In this document: positions 26,441 through 35,533 of the stretch, one piece after another
How positions within the stretch are numbered: the stretch's first letter is position 1
Layout: every line of letters starts with the position of its first letter
Assembly: GCA_021776615.1 (NCBI GenBank)
Contig: JAJFFO010000017.1
Coordinates: forward strand, 98,424-162,423
Source: Robiginitomaculum sp.
Lineage (GTDB): Bacteria > Pseudomonadota > Alphaproteobacteria > Caulobacterales > Maricaulaceae
Length of the DNA stretch: 64,000 bases
Direction: 5' to 3'
The notes under the pieces: generated by a model
Told to the model about the DNA's origin: nothing
What the model saw: only the letters and a program-made list of their open reading frames with translations
Databases searched by the model: none
Made by a program: the position numbers and the translations under genes

Positions 26441-28048
26441 TTAGTCGTCGCCTTTGTTCGCGCCGAGAGACCCGGCATTGTTGCCGAAGTTCGAAAGGAT
26501 ATCGCCGCGAAGCAACAGACGGTCCATATCAGTTGGCGTAGTGGCGAAGAAGTTAAAGGTAACATCAGCACGGCCAAATCCAGGATTCAAAGTATCCAAA
26601 TCAGTATTGCTGAAAGTTTGAGCCTCGCCGTTCACAGAATTAAGAGTGAACGGGAACACGCCATTTTTACCGTTGCTCGAGTTACTAAAGATCACCTCGC
26701 CAGCCGTGGCTGCTGCAGCTGCACCGGTCGAACGGAAAATATTGCGCGACGACTTAGTAGCATCACCGACCCAGTCAAATGGACCGAATACGCGACCGTC
26801 TTTCTGAATGTTTTCAAGTGCGCCTGATGCAAACGGCTCACTCCCAATCAAGTTAACGCCGACAGAATCTTTAAATGTGGCGGTAGACGCTGTAACACTA
26901 ACTCCTTGTGACGTAATCACAGCAGGGCTGGCCCCACCGGTCAATGTTACCAGAACTGGGTCAGGCGTTGAGTCGGTAAGCTCGGCAATCGCCGTTGCGT
27001 TGGTCGTGGAGAACACATAGCTCAAACCGGTGGGCGTAGTGACCGCTGGCAGATTCGAAATCAAATCGCCCAGGTTAGCAGTCGTACTACCATCCAATAT
27101 CGCAACCGACTTAATACCCGTTACATCTGTATCAAACGTAACCGAGAATGTTAGGGCACCAATGTCACCAGCAGCCAAATCGTTACCGCCAATGGCATCA
27201 AGCGCACCTGCGCCAAACTCGGCGTTGATAGTTCCGAGCGAAGCTTGGGTTGTGGTATCAGCACCTTGAGTAGCAACAGCATCCAAAGGACCAGAGCCGT
27301 CTTGATCTTTTACAAAGGTGACAAAATTAGGCAATGCCAGCAAAGAATCCTCAGCACCGGTATCGGCAGTTACACCCAAATCACCGGGCCCGCCAGTAAA
27401 GTCCGCGCTTCTCAAACCGTTGATACATGTAATCGTGTTAAGATTTTTAGCTGGGGTACCGCCATCATTCAACGTGACTGAACCGCCTTCAATCGGCGTA
27501 CCTTGCTCGGTAGTAAGGTTCATCGTTACTGGCGCACCAGAAGTACAAGCTGCAGAATTTAATGTCACCGGAAGAGCCAAATTAAACCCGGCCGTTGAGG
27601 CACCAGCTTGAATCAAAAACTGAACTGTTGAAGACCCTTTGGAACCACCCGTGCTTACGGTAATATTTGTGTACACGGACGCAAAGTTATTTGGCACGAT
27701 ACCGCCAGCAGTAAGGGCCGCCGGATCAGGATCCAGCAGACCTGTAAGGGCCTGACTAAACGTAACACCGGCAGGAAGATTCACTGTCAGACGAACATTG
27801 TCGCCAGCAGGCAATGCAGTGGCGGTCGTTAACTGCAAGCCGAGTATGGCATTTTGGCCAAGTCCGGAAAGATCCACCTCGTTAGCCAATGTACCAGTAG
27901 CAACACTGGTAACATTTGCTGTGATGTCGAAGACACCAGCCGCGTTACCACCTGGGGCAGTAGCGTTGAATTGAAGATCAATAGCGTTAGCGCTTGTGGC
28001 CGCCATGGCGGCGATCGCTGTTGTAGCGAGAAGTTTTTTCATATTCAT
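26441..28048 (-). CDS. Large secreted protein of unknown function
   Basis: A 535-residue exported protein starting at ATG 28048 (also possible at 28042), with a clear signal peptide ending ATSANA. The mature chain is rich in Ala, Gly, Thr, Asn and Asp, low in Lys and Arg, with one Cys pair, and is built of predicted beta strands (ITANVTSVATGTLANEVDL, VTFDTDVTGIKSVAIL). It ends in an acidic GANKGDD. This composition resembles surface-layer or secreted matrix proteins, but no family is recognised. It is flanked by a strong terminator downstream and 1.4 kb of repeats upstream. Confidence 0.82.
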   Translation of the reverse strand: MNMKKLLATTAIAAMAATSANAIDLQFNATAPGGNAAGVFDITANVTSVATGTLANEVDLSGLGQNAILGLQLTTATALPAGDNVRLTVNLPAGVTFSQALTGLLDPDPAALTAGGIVPNNFASVYTNITVSTGGSKGSSTVQFLIQAGASTAGFNLALPVTLNSAACTSGAPVTMNLTTEQGTPIEGGSVTLNDGGTPAKNLNTITCINGLRSADFTGGPGDLGVTADTGAEDSLLALPNFVTFVKDQDGSGPLDAVATQGADTTTQASLGTINAEFGAGALDAIGGNDLAAGDIGALTFSVTFDTDVTGIKSVAILDGSTTANLGDLISNLPAVTTPTGLSYVFSTTNATAIAELTDSTPDPVLVTLTGGASPAVITSQGVSVTASTATFKDSVGVNLIGSEPFASGALENIQKDGRVFGPFDWVGDATKSSRNIFRSTGAAAAATAGEVIFSNSSNGKNGVFPFTLNSVNGEAQTFSNTDLDTLNPGFGRADVTFNFFATTPTDMDRLLLRGDILSNFGNNAGSLGANKGDD

Positions 28049-29505
28049 GAGTGTTTCCAATCATTAAAAGGTTAAACGTGTAATCACTGGGCACACCAGA
28101 AATGGAGGGCCGTAGCTAGGTTTCACTATATGGCATTTAGGGCACCCTCTAAACCTCAGCCCCCCGAATACGTCAAGCAGTGATAGTTTTACAGTTGGCT
28201 TGGGCGCGCTGTCAACTGTTTTGACAAAAAACTTGCGTTGATTTGCTGATTTTCGCAGGAATAGCGAAAATCCTTTGCCGAAAAGGGATTGAGCCGTGCG
28301 GATGCGGCGTATTTCGCCTGTGAAGCGAGCATGATTATAGGGTTTATGTTGCAGTTTGGCAACAATACGGATCTCAGATTGCTGATAATGGGATGATGTA
28401 TTGATTCATTGGTGGCCTAGCCATTGTGTCGGCATGTAAGGAGCCCTGTATAACGGTCATTTAGTGCTGATCGGTGGGTTGGTTTTTCTATATGCTTCGA
28501 GATGCTTCGAGGCTTGGCCCTAAGACGGGCCTGCGCGCCTCAGCATGAGGTCTTTTGTTTTTGTATTCGCTCGTTGGAGTGAGGTCTTATTCTCAAAGCC
28601 GCGTCCTGCGTTTGATTGTTTTAGCCCCACCCTGAACTTAATTTCTCGAGCCTCACCCTGAGCTTGATTATTTTTGCCTCACCCTGAACTTGTCGAAGGG
28701 TGGAGTCACCTGCCCAATCAGCCAGCACTATAAGCTACCGGCGTCGCGGTTGGATAAATCTGGGGGTACACGGCGGATTTCAACCAGTTTCGTCGTCCTC
28801 CGGCTTGACCGGAGGGCCCATGTGAAGGTCAGCGTTTTGTCGAGTCTGTGTGGACCCTCTGGTCAAGCCGGAAGGCGACGACGTGGAGGAAGGTGGTGAG
28901 GGGACAATACGCCGCCTCGGCCCAGGCCTGCGCCGGGACTGGCTGCGGCCGGGGTCCATTTTAACGCGACCCGGTGCACAAAAGAAAAGGTGGATTCCGG
29001 CCTGCGCCGGAATGACGCCGAGGGAGGGGATTAGAACGGAATCACCATGGCTTTTGGTCACGACCCGTCCCGGTGAAGGCCTGGGCTCCATCTTGACGCG
29101 ACTCAAAGCACGAAGAGAAAGATGGATTCCGGCCTGCGCCGGAATGACACCGAGGGTGGCGCGGGGGATAGCCATTGGTTTATCCTCGCATTGCCCTTAA
29201 GGGGCACTTTGAGGGACAGGCGTGTCCCTTGGATGTCCCTCGTGCGGCGCTTATGTGATGCTAATATTAGGCATATTGCCGCTTAGCTGCCCCTCAAATC
29301 ATCCTTATTGACCCTAAGTGCCCCAGCAAAAACGGGCGTAAAAGAATTTGCTGGCGCTATGGCGATGCGGACGCCCACCTATTTGAAGCTCCCACTTATC
29401 CACGCCAGCTTATGGCGATTTATAATCGTCCGATTTGAACTCGCTTTGGCGGGGTGACGGGCGCAAGGAAGCGCGATAGCATTGGGCATCAGGATGAGGG
29501 TACCC
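28049..29505. repeat. 1.4-kb gene-free, repeat-rich region
   Basis: No convincing gene is present; small ORFs here are translations of repeats. From 28049 to about 28450 is AT-balanced upstream DNA. From 28623 to 28705 three related CCTCACCCTGA-type copies occur. At 28791–28818 and 28851–28882 two arms form an inverted repeat (CGTCGTCCTCCGG and its complement). At 28990–29024 and 29121–29156 near-identical palindromes GATTCCGGCCTGCGCCGGAA occur, inside a 75–80 bp unit duplicated with a 132-bp period. The last 300 bases hold the upstream region of xthA. Confidence 0.8.
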
Positions 29506-30288
29506 ATGAAAATCGCCAGTTGGAATGTGAACTCGGTGCGTACGCGCCTGCCGACCATTGTAAAATGGCTGGAAGACGCGCAGCCGGATGTGGTGTGCCT
29601 GCAAGAGATAAAATGCCAGAACGAGCAATTCCCGGCCGAAGCTTTTGAGGCGCTGGGCTATAATTGCGCTGTGCATGGGCAGAAAAGCTATAATGGTGTG
29701 GCCGTTTTATCGAAATATGCCATTGAAGAAACCATGGTCGGCCTGCCCGGTGAAATGGCCGACGAACAGGCGCGCTATATAGAGTGTGTTATCAGCGCAC
29801 CAAAAGGGCCAATGCGGGCGGCGTCGATTTACCTGCCCAATGGCAATCCGAAAGACACCGAGAAATTTGGCTATAAACTGGGCTGGATGCGGCGTTTGCG
29901 TGCGCACGCCAAATCGCTGCTTGGCTTTGAGGAAAAACTGGTGCTGGCCGGGGATTATAATGTGATCTTCCGTGATGAAGATTGCTGGGATCCGGCGGTG
30001 TGGGTGGATGATGCGCTCTATGCCAAAGAGGTGCGCGACGAATTTGCCGCTTTGCTGTGGGCCGGGTTTACCGACGCCTATATGGCCAAGGATGGCCGGG
30101 TGCATCAATATACGTTCTGGGATTATCAGCGCGGCGCGTGGCAGCGCGGCCATGGTATTCATATCGACCATTTATTGCTATCGCCACAAGCGGCGGACGT
30201 TTTGCGCGGGGTAGAGATCGCCAAAGATGCCCGCGCCATGGAAAAACCGTCCGACCATGTGCCAGTAATGGCGATTCTGGACGCATGA
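29506..30288 (+). CDS. xth: Exodeoxyribonuclease III
   Basis: AP endonuclease/3'-5' exonuclease of base excision repair. The 260-residue protein has KIASWNVNSVRTRLP, CLQEIKCQ (catalytic Glu), IYLPNGNP, LAGDYNVIFRDEDCWDP and the terminal SDHVPV motif, the EEP-fold nuclease pattern. The ATG at 29506 has GAGGG upstream. Its stop overlaps the start of the next gene by 4 nt. Confidence 0.96.
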   Translation: MKIASWNVNSVRTRLPTIVKWLEDAQPDVVCLQEIKCQNEQFPAEAFEALGYNCAVHGQKSYNGVAVLSKYAIEETMVGLPGEMADEQARYIECVISAPKGPMRAASIYLPNGNPKDTEKFGYKLGWMRRLRAHAKSLLGFEEKLVLAGDYNVIFRDEDCWDPAVWVDDALYAKEVRDEFAALLWAGFTDAYMAKDGRVHQYTFWDYQRGAWQRGHGIHIDHLLLSPQAADVLRGVEIAKDARAMEKPSDHVPVMAILDA

Positions 30289-30968
30289 GCGACGATCAGC
30301 AATTTGCCCTAACGGCTCAAGGAGCCGCCCTGCTGGTGCTCGCCGGTATTCTGGCGCTGACTTATTTGTTTATGGCGCATGGCTTGCCCGGCTGGTCTGC
30401 GCCATGGGTGAAGGCCGCGCCACTATGGATTTTGGCGATACTGGCCATGGGGGCAAAAAATCTGCCCAATCGCGGATTGCTGGCTTTGGCGCTGGCGTTT
30501 TCCGGGCTTGGGGATTTATTGCTGTCTTTGGGTTTCGCCGGGAATTTCGCCGCGGGCATGGGCGCGTTTTTGTTGGCGCAACTTTGCTATATCGGTATTT
30601 TTTGGGCAAATCGCCGGGCATTGGTTGATTTTTCAATGGCCACCAAGACGGCCATGGCGCTGGTCTTGTTGTGGGCGTTGGGATTGGGGCTTTGGTTGCT
30701 GCCACTTGCTGGCGCGCTGGCCCCGGCATTAATGGTGTATTTTGCCGCGCTGGTGGCCATGGTCTTGCTGGCGCTTGGCAGCCGCGCTCCGGCCATTGCC
30801 AAAGTCGGGGCCGTACTGTTTTTGCTGTCCGACAGTTTTATCGGCATAGACCGTTTTGCCGATGCCCTACCCTGGCGGCATTTGGCGGTTATGGGCAGTT
30901 ATTATCTGGCGCAAGGCCTGTTGTTTTGGGGGCTTATCAACGCTGCGCCACCAAAAACCGTAAAGTGA
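30285..30968 (+). CDS. Lysoplasmalogenase-like membrane protein (YhhN family)
   Basis: A 227-residue integral membrane protein with about eight hydrophobic segments. It matches the YhhN/TMEM86 family: SGLGDLLLSLG near residue 70 (conserved Asp), LLSDSFIGIDRF and a late YYLAQGLLFWGL. Members hydrolyse the vinyl-ether bond of lysoplasmalogens or have related roles; the function in bacteria is not settled. ATGA overlap with xth suggests co-transcription, without an obvious functional link. It converges on the DUF3137 gene with 17 bp between stops. Confidence 0.9.
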   Translation: MSDDQQFALTAQGAALLVLAGILALTYLFMAHGLPGWSAPWVKAAPLWILAILAMGAKNLPNRGLLALALAFSGLGDLLLSLGFAGNFAAGMGAFLLAQLCYIGIFWANRRALVDFSMATKTAMALVLLWALGLGLWLLPLAGALAPALMVYFAALVAMVLLALGSRAPAIAKVGAVLFLLSDSFIGIDRFADALPWRHLAVMGSYYLAQGLLFWGLINAAPPKTVK

Positions 30969-30985
30969 AGCGAGGGAAAGGCTTT

Positions 30986-31930
30986 TTACTTTTTAAGGCT
31001 TTTACCAAGCAAACCATCGACAAGGTCGAATATATTCAAGAACACATTAGCGGTTTCCAACGCTGCGGCCTTGGCCCCCTCTTCGGTGTCGGAAACATCG
31101 GGGTAAAAACCATCGCCGCCGGTGATAGAAATCATCACCGCCTGTTCAAAAAATGCCGCCTGCAAATCGCGTTTTTTGTTATTGCCTTCCAGATGCAGCA
31201 GACGCTCCATAAACCCGGGATCGACCAGATAACGCCCCTCGACCTGATCAGTGGAATACACCTCAAAGATTTTTTCAAATTTGGGATCCACCAGGCCAAC
31301 ACGCTTCAGGCCTTTGCCGGGCCCGGATACGCCGTTAAACCAGCCCGCATCCCGGGCAATCAAGGTGTGGCTGGAAAACGGACGGTGATAGGGAATGTGC
31401 AAAAACTGGCCAAAAAATACCGGCACCCAGTGCACCGTCTGGGTTTTGCCGTTGCTGGTGACAATTCTCTGATCCAAGCTTGCTTCAAACAGAGTGAAAA
31501 GTACGCCGTGGCGCTCGCCCTGCACCAATTCGGTAAACTTGGCGCGGTCATGATCGGGTACTAATTTTGCCCGTTCCAACAATTCCATATGCGAGGGCGT
31601 GAAATTATCCTCGACATATTTCAGGTTCAAAAATTTCGCAACCAGCCCGACATTAGCACTGGCAAAATCAGCCTTGGCCCCAAACAACCCCAAGGCACCG
31701 GGTAAAGCGCCAATGGCCGGACCAGCCACCAACACCCCCAAAGCCACGATAAGGTTTTGCCAAATCAGAAAAACCGCGGCGCTTAAGGCAAGACCGACAA
31801 GTGCGCCAACCCATAGCCCCTTGCGACGTAGCGCATAGGCTTTTTTCCGAGCTTCCTGCATGGCCGAAAACAGCGGGACGATTTGCGCCTCGATATAAGC
31901 GTCAAACCCGTCGAGTTCCTTGTGCGTCAT
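30986..31930 (-). CDS. DUF3137 domain membrane protein
   Basis: A 314-residue protein whose N-terminal 35 residues are charged and whose two hydrophobic segments lie at about residues 40–80 (GLWVGALVGLALSAAVFLIW, then an Ala/Gly-rich stretch ending in ALGLFG). The long soluble C-terminal part carries the DUF3137 pattern (VLFTLFEASL, FGQFLHIPYHRPFSSHTLI). The family's function is unknown. The ATG at 31930 has AGGGG nearby. It follows valS in the same direction, only 19 bp after its stop. Confidence 0.88.
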   Translation of the reverse strand: MTHKELDGFDAYIEAQIVPLFSAMQEARKKAYALRRKGLWVGALVGLALSAAVFLIWQNLIVALGVLVAGPAIGALPGALGLFGAKADFASANVGLVAKFLNLKYVEDNFTPSHMELLERAKLVPDHDRAKFTELVQGERHGVLFTLFEASLDQRIVTSNGKTQTVHWVPVFFGQFLHIPYHRPFSSHTLIARDAGWFNGVSGPGKGLKRVGLVDPKFEKIFEVYSTDQVEGRYLVDPGFMERLLHLEGNNKKRDLQAAFFEQAVMISITGGDGFYPDVSDTEEGAKAAALETANVFLNIFDLVDGLLGKSLKK

Positions 31931-31949
31931 GGCCAACCCCTATGCCTGC

Positions 31950-34658
31950 TCAATCCCCTAAGCGCTGCAACGCCAATTCTAGCTGTTGTTTTTGCGATTG
32001 ATAGCCTGCCATTTTTTCGCGCTCGCCATCAACCACGGCCTGCGGCGCGCGGGCGGTGAATTTTTCATTGCCAAGCTTTTTCTCAATGCGCGAGATTTCC
32101 TCTTGCGCCTTGGCAATTTCGCGGGCCAGACGGGCGCGCTCCGCGCCCATATCCATACTGCCTTCAACGATCAACGCATAGGTAACATCGTCGACCACGG
32201 TTTGCAGTGAGCCTTGAGGGGCGGCATCGGCAAACTCAATAGAACTTAACCGCGCCAGACGAGAAGCAAGCCCACCATGACGAGCGATTCTTTGCTGATC
32301 AGCCGCGCCCGCGCCACTGACGATTAAGGGCAATTTCGCCCCGGCGGGTACATTGGTTTCCGCCCGTACCGAGCGGATAGCGGTGATCAATCGGGTGAGC
32401 CAATCCATCTCGTCCTGCGCCGCTTCATCGACCAATTCCGGTGCCGGTTTTGGCCAAGCGGCATTGATCAACAAGGTGTCGCGCTTAGCCGTCTCGCCCC
32501 ACAATTCTTCGGTGATAAAAGGCATAAGCGGGTGCAACATGATTAAAGCCTGATCGAACGTATAGGCGGCGACCGCGCGGGCCTCGGCCTTGGCCACTTC
32601 GTCATCGCCATTCAATAACGGCTTGATCAGCTCCAAATACCAATCGCAATAGGTGTTCCAGATGAAACGGTAAAGCGCCGATGCCGCATCGTTAAAGCGA
32701 TAGGCTTCCAGCGCTTCGGTCACCTTGTGTGCAGTGCTGGCCGCTTCGCTAATCACCCAACGATTAAGCGGCTCCTTGGCCGAGGCCGGATCGAACCCGG
32801 CGACCGGCACACAATCATTCATTTGGCAAAACCGTGCCGCATTCCACAATTTAGTGCCAAAATTGCGCGAGTTTGCCGCGCGGTCCGCCGACATGCGAAT
32901 ATTGGTGCCTTGGGCCGCCAAAGACGTCAGTGTGAAGCGCAAAGCATCGGCGCCATAAGCATCAATAATTTCCAAAGGGTCAATGGTGTTGCCCTTGGAT
33001 TTGGACATTTTCTGGCCGTTTTCGTCGAGCACCAGCGCATGGATGTAAACATCATGGAAGGGAATTTCCTCCATGAATTGCAAACCCTGCATCATCATCC
33101 GGGCCACCCAGAAAAAGATAATGTCAAAGGCGGTAATCAACACGCTGGTCGGGTAATAGCGTTTCAGTTCCGCCGTCTCATCCGGCCAGCCAAGCGTGGA
33201 AAATGGCCACAGGGCCGATGAAAACCAGGTGTCAAGAACGTCTTCATCCTGACGCAATGCCACTTCTTCACCGTAATGGGCCAAGGCAGCTGCTTGCGCT
33301 TCGCTTTCGCTATGCTCAACAAACACGGTGCCATCTGGCCCAAACCATGCCGGGATACGGTGCCCCCACCAAAGCTGGCGCGAAATACACCAAGGCTGAA
33401 TATCATTCAGCCAGTTATAATAGGTCTTTTCCCAGTTTTTCGGGGTGAATTTTGTCCGCCCGTCTTTTACCGCAGCCAAGGCCGGTTGCGCCAGAGTTTT
33501 GGCGTCGGCAAACCATTGGTCGGTCAACATCGGCTCGATCACCACATTAGAGCGGTCGCCAAACGGTTGCTGGATAACCTTATCTTCGACGCGCTCCAAC
33601 AGGCCCAATGCGTCAATGTCGGCAACCACCAGTTTGCGCGCTTCAAAACGATCCAACCCGGCATATTTTTGCGGCATGATATCGGACGCCAACATGCAGG
33701 CCTTTTCGTCCATAATAATATGCAAAGGCAGATCGTGGCGCATGGCCACCTGATAATCATTGGTGTCGTGGGCGCCGGTGATCTTCACCGCGCCAGAGCC
33801 AAGTTCCGGGTCCGGGTGTTCGTCGGTAATGATCGGGATATAGCGATCCGCCAACGGCAACAGCACGTTTTTGCCGACAATCGGCGCATAGCGCGCATCA
33901 TCCGGGTGCACAGCCACCGCGCCATCGCCCAGCATGGTCTCCGGGCGAGTAGTGGCAATGGCGATATAATTGCGGGTTTCCCATTTGGTCGGCTTGCCGT
34001 CTTCATCGTGCCGGGTGGGAAATTCGTAAGTTTCGCCATTTTCCAATGGGTATTTGAAATGCCAGAAATGCCCCTGCACTTCACGGGTTTCCACTTCCAG
34101 ATCAGAGATGGCGGTTTGAAAGTGCGGGTCCCAATTGACCATGCGCTTGGCACGATAAATCAAATCCTTATTATACATCTCAACAAACACTTTGCGCACC
34201 GCGGCGCTAAGGCCATCGTCTAACGTAAAGCGTTCACGCGACCAATCACATGATGCGCCAAGACGGCGCAATTGTGTAGTGATTGTGCCGCCGGACTTTT
34301 CTTTCCATTCCCAGACCTTGGCGACAAAAGCTTCGCGGCCCATTTGGCCGCGTGATTGATTGCCTTCCTCGGCCAGTTGCCGCTCGACCACCATTTGCGT
34401 GGCAATACCCGCATGGTCGGTGCCGACCTGCCACAAAACCGATTTACCGCGTAGCCGCTCAAAGCGGATTAACACATCTTGCAGCGTGTTATTAAGCGCA
34501 TGGCCCATATGCAAGGAGCCGGTGACATTGGGCGGCGGAATGACAATGCAATAGGGCTCGGCATCGGGATCATCTTTGGCCGTAAAAGCGCCAGACTGTT
34601 CCCAATTTTGATAGAGTTGCGCTTCGCGGCGCGCCGGATCAAATAATTTTTCTAACAT
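31950..34658 (-). CDS. valS: Valine–tRNA ligase
   Basis: Charges tRNA-Val with valine and edits mischarged threonine. The 902-residue class I synthetase starts at MLEKLFDP (ATG 34658), has the HIGH-type motif in PPPNVTGSLHMGHALNNTLQ, the KMSKS motif in GQKMSKSKGNTIDP, and an editing domain in between. The C-terminal coiled-coil tRNA-binding arm (ERARLAREIAKAQEEISRIE) is present. The order popZ–valS is conserved in alphaproteobacteria. Confidence 0.98.
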   Translation of the reverse strand: MLEKLFDPARREAQLYQNWEQSGAFTAKDDPDAEPYCIVIPPPNVTGSLHMGHALNNTLQDVLIRFERLRGKSVLWQVGTDHAGIATQMVVERQLAEEGNQSRGQMGREAFVAKVWEWKEKSGGTITTQLRRLGASCDWSRERFTLDDGLSAAVRKVFVEMYNKDLIYRAKRMVNWDPHFQTAISDLEVETREVQGHFWHFKYPLENGETYEFPTRHDEDGKPTKWETRNYIAIATTRPETMLGDGAVAVHPDDARYAPIVGKNVLLPLADRYIPIITDEHPDPELGSGAVKITGAHDTNDYQVAMRHDLPLHIIMDEKACMLASDIMPQKYAGLDRFEARKLVVADIDALGLLERVEDKVIQQPFGDRSNVVIEPMLTDQWFADAKTLAQPALAAVKDGRTKFTPKNWEKTYYNWLNDIQPWCISRQLWWGHRIPAWFGPDGTVFVEHSESEAQAAALAHYGEEVALRQDEDVLDTWFSSALWPFSTLGWPDETAELKRYYPTSVLITAFDIIFFWVARMMMQGLQFMEEIPFHDVYIHALVLDENGQKMSKSKGNTIDPLEIIDAYGADALRFTLTSLAAQGTNIRMSADRAANSRNFGTKLWNAARFCQMNDCVPVAGFDPASAKEPLNRWVISEAASTAHKVTEALEAYRFNDAASALYRFIWNTYCDWYLELIKPLLNGDDEVAKAEARAVAAYTFDQALIMLHPLMPFITEELWGETAKRDTLLINAAWPKPAPELVDEAAQDEMDWLTRLITAIRSVRAETNVPAGAKLPLIVSGAGAADQQRIARHGGLASRLARLSSIEFADAAPQGSLQTVVDDVTYALIVEGSMDMGAERARLAREIAKAQEEISRIEKKLGNEKFTARAPQAVVDGEREKMAGYQSQKQQLELALQRLGD

Positions 34659-34764
34659 GTTAATAGACCAAGAGCATTGCCCCCGCGACGCTAGCCACGT
34701 CGCCAAGAGCACAAAAAGATCGGGTTAAACTGATTGTAAGCGCAATTGCAAATGAGGCAAAGCC

Positions 34765-35454
34765 TCACACACGAGTTTGGCGCACCACTTTGTCAATTGC
34801 CTCTTCCACCTTGGCATCAACAATGGCGGGAAGATTATCGTCCAACCAGGCTTTCAGCATAGGCCGCATAAGCTCGCGCAATACACCCTCAATGGTTTGT
34901 CCATCCTGTTGAGCGACGCGCATGTTTTGCGCCAAGGCACCAAGCGCCCCGGCTGCTGCTGCCGCGCTGGCATCGCTAATAATGTCGTTTGATCCATCGT
35001 CATGGGCGACCGGTTCTGGCTCGGGTTCCGGCGCCGGTTCGGGCGCTGCCGCTACGGGCTCTGGCTCAGGTTCCGGCTCTGCTGCCATTTCCTCTTCAAC
35101 TTCTTCGGGCTTATCGAGAATGACAATATCGTCGCTGGGCTCAATGGCCTCGCCATCGGCAATCTCGGTGAGTTCCAAAACTCCCTCATCATCATCTGGC
35201 AGCGCGGCAAATTCGGGTTCCGGCTCAGGCTCGGGTTCCGGCTCAATTTCTGGCTCAGCCATTGCCGCCGGCTCCGGCTCGGGTTCCGGCTCAGGTTCAG
35301 GTTCAGGCTCAGCCGCCGCAACCACTTCCTCCTCGGGCGCGGCCTCTTCGGCGGCACCGCCTTCTTCATCATCTTCCGATATGATCCGACGAATAGAGGC
35401 TAGAATTTCCTCCATTGTTGGTTCTGCTTCACCCTCAGCGTTTTCTTCAGCCAT
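34765..35454 (-). CDS. popZ: Polar organising protein PopZ (DUF2497)
   Basis: PopZ self-assembles at cell poles, anchors the chromosome centromere through ParB and recruits cell-cycle proteins. The 229-residue protein has the conserved N-terminal EPTMEEILASIRRIISED helix, which binds partners, then a long disordered region made of Glu-Pro repeats, and the C-terminal oligomerisation helices LRELMRPMLKAWLDDNLPAI and VDAKVEEAIDKVVR. This domain order and the valS/tolC neighbours match alphaproteobacterial popZ. The EP-rich linker (about residues 40–160) is longer than the conserved parts. Confidence 0.93.
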   Translation of the reverse strand: MAEENAEGEAEPTMEEILASIRRIISEDDEEGGAAEEAAPEEEVVAAAEPEPEPEPEPEPEPAAMAEPEIEPEPEPEPEPEFAALPDDDEGVLELTEIADGEAIEPSDDIVILDKPEEVEEEMAAEPEPEPEPVAAAPEPAPEPEPEPVAHDDGSNDIISDASAAAAAGALGALAQNMRVAQQDGQTIEGVLRELMRPMLKAWLDDNLPAIVDAKVEEAIDKVVRQTRV

Positions 35455-35533
35455 AATGTTTTGCTCGAATCATCTTTTAAAACAAATAGGTTAGGGTCGA
35501 GATTACGCCCCTGTCCAGCCAGTCAAACAATGT

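Noticed and set aside
28690..29200. Several ORFs on both strands with VIPAQAGIH or WIPACAGMT
   Set aside because: These come from the GC-rich palindromic repeats. Such repeats often give false ORFs, and no start site or family is evident.
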